Source: Psychrobacillus sp042944905
Lineage (GTDB): Bacteria; Bacillota; Bacilli; Bacillales_A; Planococcaceae
Assembly: GCF_042944905.1 (NCBI RefSeq)
Contig: NZ_CP168496.1
Location: 1,922,001 to 1,986,000, forward strand
Reading direction: 5' to 3'
DNA length: 64,000 nt
In this document: in pieces, positions 17,795 to 26,991 of the stretch
Layout: each line of letters begins with the position of its first letter
Position numbering within the stretch: the first letter of the stretch is position 1
Translations under genes and position numbers: made by a program
Notes under the pieces: generated by a model
What the model saw: the letters and a program-made list of their open reading frames with translations, nothing else
What the model was told of the DNA's origin: nothing
The model's database searches: none

Positions 17795-18418
17795 CCACCT
17801 GCTAAAGCAGGTGGATTTTGACATGAATGTCGACGACTAAAGTCGTTGGAAAGGCTGAAGTCCTTCTTAATGCTCTTATGCTTAAGCACACTGTAATCAC
17901 AACTAAACTTATTCTTCAATCCGGAATATGTCGTTCTTTTCTTCGTTGAATTGGTTTGCTATATAATTTCTTATAATTTCCTCCGTAATCGTGCCTACTG
18001 TCGAACAAAAATAACCCCTTGCCCATAAATGCTGCCCCCAAAACCTCTTTTTTAATTCTGGAAACTCATCCTGCAATAATCTTGATGACCTTCCTTTTAG
18101 ATATTGCATGATTTTACTCGGCGCTAAACTTGGCGGACAGGACAGTAACAAGTGAATATGATCTTTCCCCACACTCCCCTGTAGGATTGTGATTCCCCTT
18201 GCTTCACACCCCTGTCTGATGAGCTCTCTTATCCTTATCGCAACTTGGCCGCTTAATACCTTATATCTATATTTCGTAACCCATATCACATGATACTTGA
18301 TATCGTACACCGTATGACTACCTTTCCTATATCCATCCATAATCTCACCTCATATATGAAGTATGGACAAATAAGAACAAGGCTAAAAGCGGATACCGTC
18401 TAAAGACGGTGGATTTAG
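17795..18418 (-). mobile_element. IS200/IS605-family insertion sequence
   Basis: A TnpA gene is bounded by small hairpins typical of this single-stranded-transposing family. The right-end palindrome is CCACCTGCT/AGCAGGTGG at 17795-17814, with a second one (ACGACT/AGTCGT) at 17833-17846. A left-end palindrome (ACCGTCT/AGACGGT) lies at 18395-18410. No tnpB is present. As usual for the family there is no target duplication, so the outer coordinates are approximate. Confidence 0.85.
17909..18340 (-). CDS. tnpA: IS200/IS605 transposase TnpA (HUH/Y1)
   Basis: A 143-residue Y1 transposase that cuts and joins single-stranded DNA. The HUH motif is DHIHLLLS (residues ~61-68), and the nucleophile tyrosine is in IRNYIANQ near residue 126. 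The opening HTVYDIKYHVIWVTKYR is the family signature and the length is complete. It is intact, so the element may still be mobile. Confidence 0.93.
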   Translation of the reverse strand: MDGYRKGSHTVYDIKYHVIWVTKYRYKVLSGQVAIRIRELIRQGCEARGITILQGSVGKDHIHLLLSCPPSLAPSKIMQYLKGRSSRLLQDEFPELKKRFWGQHLWARGYFCSTVGTITEEIIRNYIANQFNEEKNDIFRIEE

Positions 18419-18881
18419 ACCACTTGCTAGTATATTAAAATCATCCAATGTTTTACTATGTGATGCTAGCATTTCATTTAAAAAGGAATTCTGTTGTTTT
18501 TTCATGTATGGAATGATTCCCTCACTCCCATTAAAAACATAACGATGTAATAGATCACAATTTCCTTTTGTTACAAACACATTTTGAGATTGCTCGGATA
18601 ACTCCCTGACATATTTGACAACTTCTAAGCTGTTTGATCCTTTTTCGCAAAGATCACCGTTAATAAATAAATAATCCTCACTCGTATAATTCAACTTGCC
18701 CAGAAGTTCTTTAAAAAGCATTAAATTTGCATGGATATCGGAAATAACTATTGAACGTACTGTTTTATCTAAATGCACCCTTCTTACGTCAATCATTAAC
18801 TCAACTCCAGAATATTTTTTCTTTTAAGAATATTATATCAAAAGATCTTTATTGTTTGTAATTTCATAGAGATTAATTCAT

Positions 18882-18926
18882 ATAAAAAAAAGCTTTAGAC
18901 ACACCCGTAATAAGCGTGTCTAAAGA
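18882..18926 (-). terminator. Terminator of the GH65 operon
   Basis: CTTTAGACAC and GTGTCTAAAG form a perfect 10-bp stem (18893-18902 / 18916-18925). On the minus strand it is followed by eight T residues, 37 bp beyond the stop of the last GH65 gene. Confidence 0.85.
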
Positions 18927-18961
18927 CTTTATTACTCTATATGTTCCATTTGAACCACACG

Positions 18962-21235
18962 TTATGGAATCTTCACTTCTTTTCCAGTTTGGAGGTAAAT
19001 AATATTTCCTTTATGAGAGAGGGTCATTCCCTCACCTTCGATTAGCAAATAGGTTATCGCATTTCTTTCAATACTTACCTTTATTAATCTATCTTGATAT
19101 TTTAAACGAATCTCAAGCGAATCCCATTCATCTGGAAGTGATGGTACTAAGGAAAGACCGCTTTCCTTAACTCGTAAACCAGCAAAACCAAAAACAATAG
19201 CAAGCCAGGTACCACCCATATTCGCCATATGAAGGCCGTCTTTTGTATTGCCATGCGTGTTCTCCAAATCCAGTCGAGCTGTTTCTTTAAAATAAGCATA
19301 AGCCTTTTCTTTATATCCTAATTTGGAAGCCATAATACTAAATACACAGGAAGACAACGAAGAATCATGTGTTGTAATTTCTTCATAGTAATTATAAGAA
19401 TTTTTTATTGTTTCCATATCTTGTTCATCTTCCATCAGAAAATGTGCCAGAACGGTATCCGCCTGTTTACATACTTGGTACCGATAGAGTGTTAAAGGGT
19501 GATAATTCAGTAAAAGAGGAAATTTATCTTTTGGCGTATTTTCCATATCCCAACGATCCTTTTGTAAAAAACTATCGTCTTGTGCATTGATTTTGTATTT
19601 CTCATCATATGGAAGATACATCTTTTCACCAGCAACGGTCCATTCGTTTACTTCTTGTTCAGAAAGCTTTAGCCTATCCGATAATTGCATCAGATATTTG
19701 CTATCATTTTCTTTTAATTGTTCGTACACTTTAGCAGCCCAAAGCAAATTATGTTTTGCCATGACATTTGTATAATAATTATTATTCACAATACATGAGT
19801 ACTCATCTGGACCAGTTACACTATCTATTCTAAAAAAGTCATTTTTCATATGGCCAGTATCAATCCATAAACGTGCAGTTTCAAATAGGACCTCTGCCAT
19901 ATAATCTCTTAAAAATGCTTCCTCTTTTGTAACTAAATAATATTGGATATAACTATACGCAATATCTGCACTTATATGATACTGCGCAGTTCCAGCTGGA
20001 AAAAATGCCGAACTTTCTGGTCCTGTAATCGTTCTCCATGGGAATAAAGCTCCCTTTTTATGCCCCATCTCCTTCGCTCTTTCTCTAGCACTATCTAGAA
20101 TAGAGTATCGATGTACTAATAGATTTTTTGCGATTGTCGGATTCGTCATTAAGAAAACCGGGAACATATAGATTTCAGTGTCCCAAAAATAATGCCCTTC
20201 ATATCCCTCGCCAGATAAGCCTTTTGCAGCAATATTACTTACAGGATCTTTACCGACGGATTGTAAGAGTTGATAGAGATTAAAGCGAATTCCCTCTTGA
20301 AGTTTCATATCTCCATTAATGATCACATCAGATGTACTCCAAAAGTTATCGAGATATTCTTTTTGTTCTTTTAATAAATCTTCAAAGGTTACTGCTTTTA
20401 GCTGTTGTTGAATAGCAATAGCTTTTTCGATAACGGGTTCCCCATGCCTTAATGTATCTGTGTACACATTGTACTTAGTAAATTGAATTCCTTCATTACC
20501 CTCAAATATATAGGTCTCTACAACACTAGTATCCGCTGTTTTACTTGCATACTTATATTCTTCAGATTTGACGGTGGAAGAAACGACACATGCCACTTCG
20601 AGCTTGGTTGCATAGGTCCTATTTTTAACAATGCTAAAATTTTCTTCCTTTCGAACTTCTGTTACATGTAATCGTTTTGCATGACCAGAAGCAACTCGAG
20701 GATCATTTTTATCCACAAAATTTGAAACATCCCCATTTATCAACGAAACAATCTTCAACTGCTGCACTTGATTTAACAGCTCTATTTTAACGTCTATAGC
20801 AAAAAGTTCTCTTGTAACAAAAGAAATGAGTCGTCTAAAATTGATTTTAACTTCTTTCCCTCTCGGAGATTTCCAATGGACGATACGTTCAGCATAACCG
20901 GCATCCATATGCAAGTTTCGTTCGAAGCTTATAACTTCTCCTTCAAACAAAGAAAATAGTTCATCATCCAAAAAGATTTGAACGCTTTGCCCATCAATAA
21001 CATTCAAGATTTTTTGTTGCGTCTCTGGGAATCCATGCAATTTCTCCCCATAACTAATTTCAATTTCATCATGAAAAGCATTGACATATGTACCTCGAAT
21101 CGAATTATATGTTTCCTTATAGCCCTCCTCGAAATTTCCTCTTACACCTAAATAACCATTCCCTAAAGATAAAAGGCTTTCGTTTAACAATAGGTTTTGA
21201 TTATCCATCTCTGACTTAGTCAATTTCCAGGTCAT
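18962..21235 (-). CDS. GH65 disaccharide phosphorylase, maltose-phosphorylase-like
   Basis: A 757-residue inverting GH65 phosphorylase that should split an alpha-glucoside with phosphate into beta-glucose 1-phosphate and a sugar. The catalytic acid is in VTGPDEYSC (Glu478), the substrate-pocket segment GHYFWDTEIYMFP is near 348, and the phosphate-binding THDSSLSS block is near 610. GPDEY..IVNNNYYTN resembles the maltose/nigerose phosphorylase group more than the trehalose/kojibiose group, but specificity cannot be fixed by eye. It is the last gene of the operon, directly after beta-phosphoglucomutase, which uses its product. Confidence 0.88.
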   Translation of the reverse strand: MTWKLTKSEMDNQNLLLNESLLSLGNGYLGVRGNFEEGYKETYNSIRGTYVNAFHDEIEISYGEKLHGFPETQQKILNVIDGQSVQIFLDDELFSLFEGEVISFERNLHMDAGYAERIVHWKSPRGKEVKINFRRLISFVTRELFAIDVKIELLNQVQQLKIVSLINGDVSNFVDKNDPRVASGHAKRLHVTEVRKEENFSIVKNRTYATKLEVACVVSSTVKSEEYKYASKTADTSVVETYIFEGNEGIQFTKYNVYTDTLRHGEPVIEKAIAIQQQLKAVTFEDLLKEQKEYLDNFWSTSDVIINGDMKLQEGIRFNLYQLLQSVGKDPVSNIAAKGLSGEGYEGHYFWDTEIYMFPVFLMTNPTIAKNLLVHRYSILDSARERAKEMGHKKGALFPWRTITGPESSAFFPAGTAQYHISADIAYSYIQYYLVTKEEAFLRDYMAEVLFETARLWIDTGHMKNDFFRIDSVTGPDEYSCIVNNNYYTNVMAKHNLLWAAKVYEQLKENDSKYLMQLSDRLKLSEQEVNEWTVAGEKMYLPYDEKYKINAQDDSFLQKDRWDMENTPKDKFPLLLNYHPLTLYRYQVCKQADTVLAHFLMEDEQDMETIKNSYNYYEEITTHDSSLSSCVFSIMASKLGYKEKAYAYFKETARLDLENTHGNTKDGLHMANMGGTWLAIVFGFAGLRVKESGLSLVPSLPDEWDSLEIRLKYQDRLIKVSIERNAITYLLIEGEGMTLSHKGNIIYLQTGKEVKIP

Positions 21236-21261
21236 AAAGCCTTCACTCCTCCATATGTATG

Positions 21262-21945
21262 TTATCGAAATACACTTTTCTCTTTATATCGCCTTACAAT
21301 TTCTTCAAAAACCAATTCTGAAGTATCCCCCACTAAATAATCCGCATGAGATAAATGTTCTATTGTGCCAACACCAACGGAATACATATTTGCTTTATTA
21401 ATAGCTTCTACACCAGCTGCAGCATCTTCTATCCCTATACAACTAGAATAAGGAATCCCTAAATAATCTGCAGCAGTTGTGAAGGTTTCAGGATCTGGTT
21501 TCCCTTTTTTCACCTTAGAAGCATCTACGATATAATCGAAATATTTAGTAAGTCCTAGCTGATTTAATACTTGTACCGCATTTTTACTTGCTGAACCAAG
21601 TGCAACTTTAATATTTTGTTCTTTATTTTTTTTCAATAAACACTCTATTCCTGGTAAAATATTTGTAGAATTAATAGATTCTACTAATTCCAAATAGTAC
21701 TGATTTTTTTGATTTGCTAGATTCACTTTTTCTTCATTAGTGAATCTAATTAAAGAAGAATTTAGATTCAGAATTTGTTCTAAAGAATCCATGCGACTTA
21801 TTCCTTTAAGTTGCTCATTAAACTGTCTATCTATGGATACGCCAAGTCCATCTGCAAGTTTCTTCCATGCCAAAAAATGAAATTCTGCCGTATCGGTAAT
21901 AACACCATCTAAATCGTAAATAAAAGCTTGTGGATATTGGGTCAT
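21262..21945 (-). CDS. pgmB: Beta-phosphoglucomutase
   Basis: A 227-residue HAD-superfamily mutase converting beta-glucose 1-phosphate to glucose 6-phosphate. The nucleophile aspartate is in YDLDGVITDTA (residues ~10-20), the second HAD motif is LGSASKN, and GKPDPETF plus GIEDAAAGVEAI complete motifs III and IV. GH65 phosphorylases make precisely this beta-anomer, so its place between lacI-type and GH65 genes is the expected one. The gaps to its neighbours are 20-30 bp. Confidence 0.94.
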   Translation of the reverse strand: MTQYPQAFIYDLDGVITDTAEFHFLAWKKLADGLGVSIDRQFNEQLKGISRMDSLEQILNLNSSLIRFTNEEKVNLANQKNQYYLELVESINSTNILPGIECLLKKNKEQNIKVALGSASKNAVQVLNQLGLTKYFDYIVDASKVKKGKPDPETFTTAADYLGIPYSSCIGIEDAAAGVEAINKANMYSVGVGTIEHLSHADYLVGDTSELVFEEIVRRYKEKSVFR

Positions 21946-21965
21946 TTGTTACTTTCCTTTCTGTA

Positions 21966-22988
21966 TCAGTTCTTTACACGTGTCTTAACACTTTCCCGTT
22001 CCATTAACTGATGTTTTGCATAAACATGCTTCTCATCTAACCTATTTTCAATCAAATCTTGCAGAAGTACTGCTGACAACCTTCCGATTTCAAAAAAGTT
22101 CTGACCAATGGTTGTAAGTTGTGGTTGGGTAAAACTACTTAGCATTAAATCATCAAATCCCGTAACGGAAATATCTTCTGGAACTTTCAATCCTGCTTCT
22201 TTTACTGCCTTCATTACACCGAATGCCATTAGATCACTAAAGCAAAGAAATGCGGTGGGCTGATTTGTCTGCAAATATTTTTCCGCCAAAACATAAGCTT
22301 CTTGTTCTGAAAATTGAGCGTACAGTACGTTTTCATCATCTAATTCCAACTCATTAGCTTTAAAGGCATCCTGTACTCCTTTAATTCGCTCCGTATTCAC
22401 ATAAGTTTCTCTCGTACCCGCCATAATGACAATATCACGATGATTACGTTCTAATAAATACTCAGCAATCTCTCTACTCGCCTCAGCATTGTTAATGGAG
22501 ACGCTTCCTATCAATCCATTGTCTGTTTCTGTCATTATGTCAAGCACTACACAAGGTATATTAGTATCGATTAGTTCTTTATAATACGGGTCATCGATAC
22601 GAATTCCTTGTAAAATAGCTCCGCCGATATTACGCTCTCGACAATATTGCGCATAGCTTTTTTGTTTTTGTCGCAATGAATCGATTAGATAGATGGACAA
22701 TTCAAATTGACTTTCCGAAACAGCGGTATATACTCCTTTGAATATATCAAATGCATTGTTGTCTTTTTCGTTATTGTTAAGAACACCAGACGATATCAAT
22801 CCAATAGTCATTTGCTTTTTGGATGATAAATTTTTAGCGACTATATTTGGTGTGTAATTCAGTTCTTTTGCGATATCGAAGATCCTTTGTCGTGTTCTTT
22901 CATTGACATCTACATAATTATTAAATGCTTTTGATACAATACTTATGGATACTCCCGCTTCTTTGGCGACATCTTTTATCGTAGCCAT
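21966..22988 (-). CDS. LacI-family transcriptional regulator
   Basis: A 340-residue repressor with an N-terminal LacI helix-turn-helix (TIKDVAKEAGVSISIVSKAFN, residues ~3-22, then the hinge helix NLSSKKQMTIGL) and a periplasmic-binding-like effector domain (FDDLMLSSFTQPQLTTIGQ near the end). It lies inside the operon it probably controls. The two AAAACGTTTT palindromes upstream of the first GH65 gene are suitable operators. The inducer is likely the imported disaccharide or a derived sugar (inference). Confidence 0.92.
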   Translation of the reverse strand: MATIKDVAKEAGVSISIVSKAFNNYVDVNERTRQRIFDIAKELNYTPNIVAKNLSSKKQMTIGLISSGVLNNNEKDNNAFDIFKGVYTAVSESQFELSIYLIDSLRQKQKSYAQYCRERNIGGAILQGIRIDDPYYKELIDTNIPCVVLDIMTETDNGLIGSVSINNAEASREIAEYLLERNHRDIVIMAGTRETYVNTERIKGVQDAFKANELELDDENVLYAQFSEQEAYVLAEKYLQTNQPTAFLCFSDLMAFGVMKAVKEAGLKVPEDISVTGFDDLMLSSFTQPQLTTIGQNFFEIGRLSAVLLQDLIENRLDEKHVYAKHQLMERESVKTRVKN

Positions 22989-23021
22989 TTCAAAAAGTCA
23001 CTTCCTACATTTATATATTTA

Positions 23022-23729
23022 TTAACCACTATTATTCGCCAGTGCTTTTTTCTCCATTTTTAAAGTTAAACGGTAAAAAATAGCGAAACATAAATATGCA
23101 CTTAAAGATCCTGTAAAAAGAGGAAACAAGAAAAGAATCTCTGTTGCACTTAAATAAAACAAAACAAAATTGCTAGTTAAGACGAAAAAGAACAAAACAG
23201 GATTTCCAACTGTGACAAAAAACGTATGAATGATTAACTTCTTAATCCGCATTTGATAATGTACACTGAGAGAAAAGAAATTAATTGAATACACAAACAA
23301 GATAACTCCTACTATCAAAAAAATCATTCTTAATAAATCGTTTTTGCTAAAATAATAAAAGTCCGCTATCCAAACGAGCCAAATAGACATCAAAATTAGC
23401 CCCGACAGAAAACTTTTCTTGTAGTCAGACTTCATGTAGGTAAAAAACGCTTTCGTAAGGGAACTTTGGTCCTTTTTCATCACCCAGTCACGGACTGTAG
23501 CAAACATGGCAATTGTACTTGGGATAAATAATGCCGGTATGAAAAGTAATAATGGCAATAAAGATAAAAAAAATTCAATGCCGAAATTATTCAAGTATAG
23601 ACTTAAGATGATAAATGTAATGGGAACGTTCATGAGAAACCATATAATATTAATAGTTGAAAATCGCATGATCCATTCAGTTGAACCGTATATTACTCCC
23701 ATGAAACCTGAAAACTCTCGCATGTTCAC
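23022..23729 (-). CDS. DUF624 (YesL-type) membrane protein
   Basis: A 235-residue integral membrane protein with about five or six hydrophobic segments. The opening MREFSGFMGVIYGSTEWIMR is typical of the DUF624/YesL family, often found beside carbohydrate ABC importers. Its function is not established; a role in transporter assembly is a guess from context. It lies 20 bp after the MalG-type permease in the same operon. The methionine two codons in (MREF) may be the true start. Confidence 0.85.
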   Translation of the reverse strand: MNMREFSGFMGVIYGSTEWIMRFSTINIIWFLMNVPITFIILSLYLNNFGIEFFLSLLPLLLFIPALFIPSTIAMFATVRDWVMKKDQSSLTKAFFTYMKSDYKKSFLSGLILMSIWLVWIADFYYFSKNDLLRMIFLIVGVILFVYSINFFSLSVHYQMRIKKLIIHTFFVTVGNPVLFFFVLTSNFVLFYLSATEILFLFPLFTGSLSAYLCFAIFYRLTLKMEKKALANNSG

Positions 23730-23748
23730 ACCTCCTGCAAGAATCGAT

Positions 23749-24588
23749 TTATTTTACTGCTCCTTCTCCAATTCCTTTAATAATATGTTTTTGTGCAAGT
23801 ACATAGAAAATCACAACGGGAATGATCGTTAACATCAAGCCTGCCATTGCTAAATTCCACTTAATTGTAAATTCACCAAAGAAATAAAAAGTAGATAGCG
23901 GAATTGTACGAAGTCCCTTATCAGTAAGTGTCAGAGAAGGCAATAGATAATCATTCCAAATATTAATAACGTTTAAAATCATCACCGTAACCGTAATCGG
24001 TTTTAACATAGGGAAAATAACTCGCCAAAAAACCCCAAATTTAGAAGCTCCGTCAATAGTTGCTGCTTCCTCTAAGGTAATCGGAATAGACTTAACGAAA
24101 CCGTGATAAAGAAAAACAGAAATGCTCGAACTAAATCCTACATGCATGAAGATTAAACCTTCACGAGTGTTGAACATAGGTATATGAAGCGTATTCGTAA
24201 TTGTACTCATGAACTGCATTAGAGGCATCATAAGTGTTTGAAAAGGAATAAGCATCGTAGCAATTAATGTCATGAATATGATTTTACTTAGCTTATTGTC
24301 TGTTCTAGCTAACATCCAAGCTGTCATAGAAGACAAAACGACAATGATCACAACGGATATTATCGTAATATATAACGAATTTCCGAGTGCATGTAAGAAG
24401 TTCATTTTTTCCATTGCCTCTAGGTAATATTGAAAACTAAAACTTTTAGGCAATGCAAGTGCATTTTCATAAAGCTCCTGACGATCTTTAAATGAATTGA
24501 CAATTATTATGTAGATAGGAGAAAGGAAGAAAAGCGCAATTAAGAGGAGTAATAATTCTTTTGTGATTTCACGTATTTTTTTCATCAC
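23749..24588 (-). CDS. Sugar ABC transporter permease, MalG type
   Basis: A 279-residue inner-membrane permease with six predicted helices. The EAA loop that contacts the ATPase reads LEEAATIDGASKFGVFWRVIFP (residues ~180-200). It starts inside the end of the MalF-type gene (4-bp overlap), so the two are translationally coupled partners in one importer. No ATPase gene adjoins them. Confidence 0.93.
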   Translation of the reverse strand: MMKKIREITKELLLLLIALFFLSPIYIIIVNSFKDRQELYENALALPKSFSFQYYLEAMEKMNFLHALGNSLYITIISVVIIVVLSSMTAWMLARTDNKLSKIIFMTLIATMLIPFQTLMMPLMQFMSTITNTLHIPMFNTREGLIFMHVGFSSSISVFLYHGFVKSIPITLEEAATIDGASKFGVFWRVIFPMLKPITVTVMILNVINIWNDYLLPSLTLTDKGLRTIPLSTFYFFGEFTIKWNLAMAGLMLTIIPVVIFYVLAQKHIIKGIGEGAVK

Positions 24589-25460
24589 ATTTCTACCTCC
24601 CGCTTCTTCGTAATATAAACTTGTGTCAGTGTAATGGCAGCAACGATAAAGAAGAAAACAATTGCTTTTGCTTGACCAAATCCATAATTACTATAACCAA
24701 AAATTTCATTATAAATATTCATCGCAAACATTTCTGTGGAATTAGCAGGTCCACCATTCGTTAAAGATAGGTTGACATCGTAAATCTTAAATGCCGATGA
24801 GAGTGTTAAAAAAAGACTGATTGTAAAAGCTGGCATTAAAAGAGGAAAAGTGATTTTCCTAAGTCTTTGCCATCCATTTGCACCATCTATTTTTGATGCT
24901 TCGATTACATCATTTGGAATACCTTGAATACCGGCAATATAAATAATCATTATATAACCAGCCATTTGCCAAGTAAATACGAAAACTAAAGCATATAAAG
25001 CATAATCAATATCAATAAGCCAATTAAAAAACACATTATCAAAGCCTGTTACTTTACCAAAGAGCGTAAAAACATCTAAAAATATAAACTGCCAAATATA
25101 TCCTAATATTAATCCCCCAATTAAATAAGGCATAAATATCATCGTACGTGCCGCATTCGCAGTTCGAAGCTTAGATGTCACCAATAACGCAAAAACGAGG
25201 CCTACAACATTAACAGAAATAACTGCTAGTAATGTAAATAATATTGTTTTCCAAGTAGATGCAAGAAAACGTGTATCACCAAACAATTGGACAAAATTCT
25301 CAAACCCCACAAACACTTTTGGATTTGCTGCAATACCATCCCACTCGAAAAAGGCATAATAAATTCCGATTAAAAATGGAATAATCACGACTGTTATAAA
25401 AATTAATAATAGCGGAGTAGTAAATAATAGATACCACCACTTATTACTTTTATTTGGCAT
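24585..25460 (-). CDS. Sugar ABC transporter permease, MalF type
   Basis: A 291-residue permease with six helices. The EAA loop is VIEASKIDGANGWQRLRKITFP (around residue 200). I choose the ATG at 25460 (MPNKSNKWW), which follows GAAGTGGTGAC; an upstream in-frame ATG would add 20 non-hydrophobic residues without a ribosome site. It forms the importer with the following MalG-type gene and the preceding binding protein, probably for an alpha-linked disaccharide. Confidence 0.92.
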   Translation of the reverse strand: MPNKSNKWWYLLFTTPLLLIFITVVIIPFLIGIYYAFFEWDGIAANPKVFVGFENFVQLFGDTRFLASTWKTILFTLLAVISVNVVGLVFALLVTSKLRTANAARTMIFMPYLIGGLILGYIWQFIFLDVFTLFGKVTGFDNVFFNWLIDIDYALYALVFVFTWQMAGYIMIIYIAGIQGIPNDVIEASKIDGANGWQRLRKITFPLLMPAFTISLFLTLSSAFKIYDVNLSLTNGGPANSTEMFAMNIYNEIFGYSNYGFGQAKAIVFFFIVAAITLTQVYITKKREVEM

Positions 25461-25569
25461 GTCACCACTTCTTTCATGTAGTTTGTAAATTCTACTAATA
25501 ACTAGTACTGGACATCCCATTTAGGAGATGTCCAGATGTTTATCATCTATCTTACTATCAAGTTAAGGA

Positions 25570-26832
25570 TTATTTTACAGCGTTTTTCCAGGCATCATCT
25601 AACTTGTCGATAAGTTCTTTACCCGTCATATCCTTTGATAAGAAGAATTCTTCTGCTTTCGGCGCAAAATCATTCGGAATAATATTAGCTGGGTAGTAAT
25701 TTAATGCCCAAGGAATTGTTTTACCACTGTTTGATGCATTCAATACATCTTGAGATAATGGATCCAATTTATCTGACTTGATATTTGTCAAAGCAGGAAC
25801 AAATCCAAATTCCTCTACAATGTATCGCTGACCAATTTCACTTGTAAACATCCAATTTAAGAAATCGTTTGCAGCTTTAACTTCCGCTTCATCCTTTTTA
25901 CCATTGATCGCCCAGTTATTACCTACTCCCACAGCCATTTTATCATTACCCATTAATGGGAATGGCAACATGCCTACTTCGAAATCTACATTAAAATCTG
26001 AAAGCATTCCATAAGCCCAGTTTCCTTGATGAATCATAGCTGATTTTCCAGCAGCAAAGTCCCCAACTTCTTTATCATATGTCACATCTAAAGGACTAGG
26101 CGTGTTTGCTTTAATCGCATCCATAAACTTTCCAAATTCTTGGAATTCCTTCGTTTCAGCCATCGTTACTTTCCCGTCTGTCAACTTATCGATGTATTCA
26201 TAATGGTTTTTTTGTAATGCAAAAGGATAATTACTAATATGACCAATTAAGAAATAAGCTTCTTTAGATAGCCCTAGTCCATTAATACCTTCTGTTTTAA
26301 ATTTTTCTAATGTACGTACAAAAGAGTCATAATCGGCAACATCTTCAGGTTTAACTAGATCTTTGTTATAAACTAATCCAAATCCTTCAACACCGTATGG
26401 TACTCCAACAACTTTGTCATTAATTTTTAGTTCCATGCCAGGAGCAATATTTTTTACATATCCTTCCGAATCCATATCGTAAACATAGGATTTCATTTTT
26501 TCAGCTTCCGTAACATTTTGAAGACTAAATATGGATGGTCCTTGATTGCTATTCATGCGAATTTGCAACTGTTGGAAGTAATCATCACCTGTAGTTCCCC
26601 ATACTTCTACCTCCACACCAGTCTCTTTCGTATATTCCTTTGCTAGCGCTTCTAACTGATCAGAAATTTCCACTTTACTTTGGAAAATGGTGATTTTTTG
26701 ATTGGATGATTTGCCAGACCCCCCTTTACTTTCGCTTTCTTTTCCGGCTTCCTCATTACCACTACATGCAGCTAAAATCATTAATAATGCTACTATAAGT
26801 AGACTACCAAACGTTCTTTTGTGGAACTTCAT
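25570..26832 (-). CDS. Sugar-binding lipoprotein of the GH65 operon importer
   Basis: A 420-residue family 1 solute-binding protein. With the start at ATG 26832 (after AGGGGGAGGAATTC) it opens as MKFHKRTFGSLLIVALLMIL and then the lipobox LAAC, so it is a lipoprotein on the outer face. The ser/gly/lys linker after the cysteine and the SIFSLQNVTEAEKMKSY and YPFALQKNHYEYI segments are family-typical. It sits between the first GH65 gene and the two permeases and should deliver the glucoside to them. Confidence 0.92.
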   Translation of the reverse strand: MKFHKRTFGSLLIVALLMILAACSGNEEAGKESESKGGSGKSSNQKITIFQSKVEISDQLEALAKEYTKETGVEVEVWGTTGDDYFQQLQIRMNSNQGPSIFSLQNVTEAEKMKSYVYDMDSEGYVKNIAPGMELKINDKVVGVPYGVEGFGLVYNKDLVKPEDVADYDSFVRTLEKFKTEGINGLGLSKEAYFLIGHISNYPFALQKNHYEYIDKLTDGKVTMAETKEFQEFGKFMDAIKANTPSPLDVTYDKEVGDFAAGKSAMIHQGNWAYGMLSDFNVDFEVGMLPFPLMGNDKMAVGVGNNWAINGKKDEAEVKAANDFLNWMFTSEIGQRYIVEEFGFVPALTNIKSDKLDPLSQDVLNASNSGKTIPWALNYYPANIIPNDFAPKAEEFFLSKDMTGKELIDKLDDAWKNAVK

Positions 26833-26913
26833 TTGAATTCCTCCCCCTAAAATTTTTATTTCTATAGTAAATAAAATGAACAATCATTTTATAACTACCC
26901 ACAATTGTTACTT

Positions 26914-26939
26914 TATTCTCTTAGTATATTAAGAGAATA
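26914..26939. repeat. Inverted repeat between the first GH65 gene and the binding-protein gene
   Basis: TATTCTCTTA (26914-26923) and TAAGAGAATA (26930-26939) are exact complements around a 6-bp loop. In RNA this would be a weak AT-rich hairpin inside the operon, perhaps processing or tuning expression of the downstream lipoprotein gene. There is no T-tract to make it a terminator. Confidence 0.45.
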
Positions 26940-26991
26940 CTAGAAATTTTTGTTGTAACGAGCGACAACTTAATACGTTGTCATCTATTGT

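Larger units (their letters stand above)
17018..18796 (-). pseudogene. Metallophosphoesterase, split by an IS200/IS605 element
   Basis: The N-terminal part (18383-18796) has the calcineurin-like motifs ISDIHANL, INGDLCEKG and TKGNCD. The C-terminal part (17018 to about 17795) supplies DFIVIHAGI and VGHWPVV, the remaining metal-binding histidines. The missing junction holds an IS200-type transposase and hairpin ends, so the gene was one serine/threonine-phosphatase-like or nucleotide-phosphohydrolase-like enzyme with an SH3-like tail (GEVGWIPKKCLEV). The two reading frames do not join without exact knowledge of the element tips, so loss of function is likely but not proven. Confidence 0.85.
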
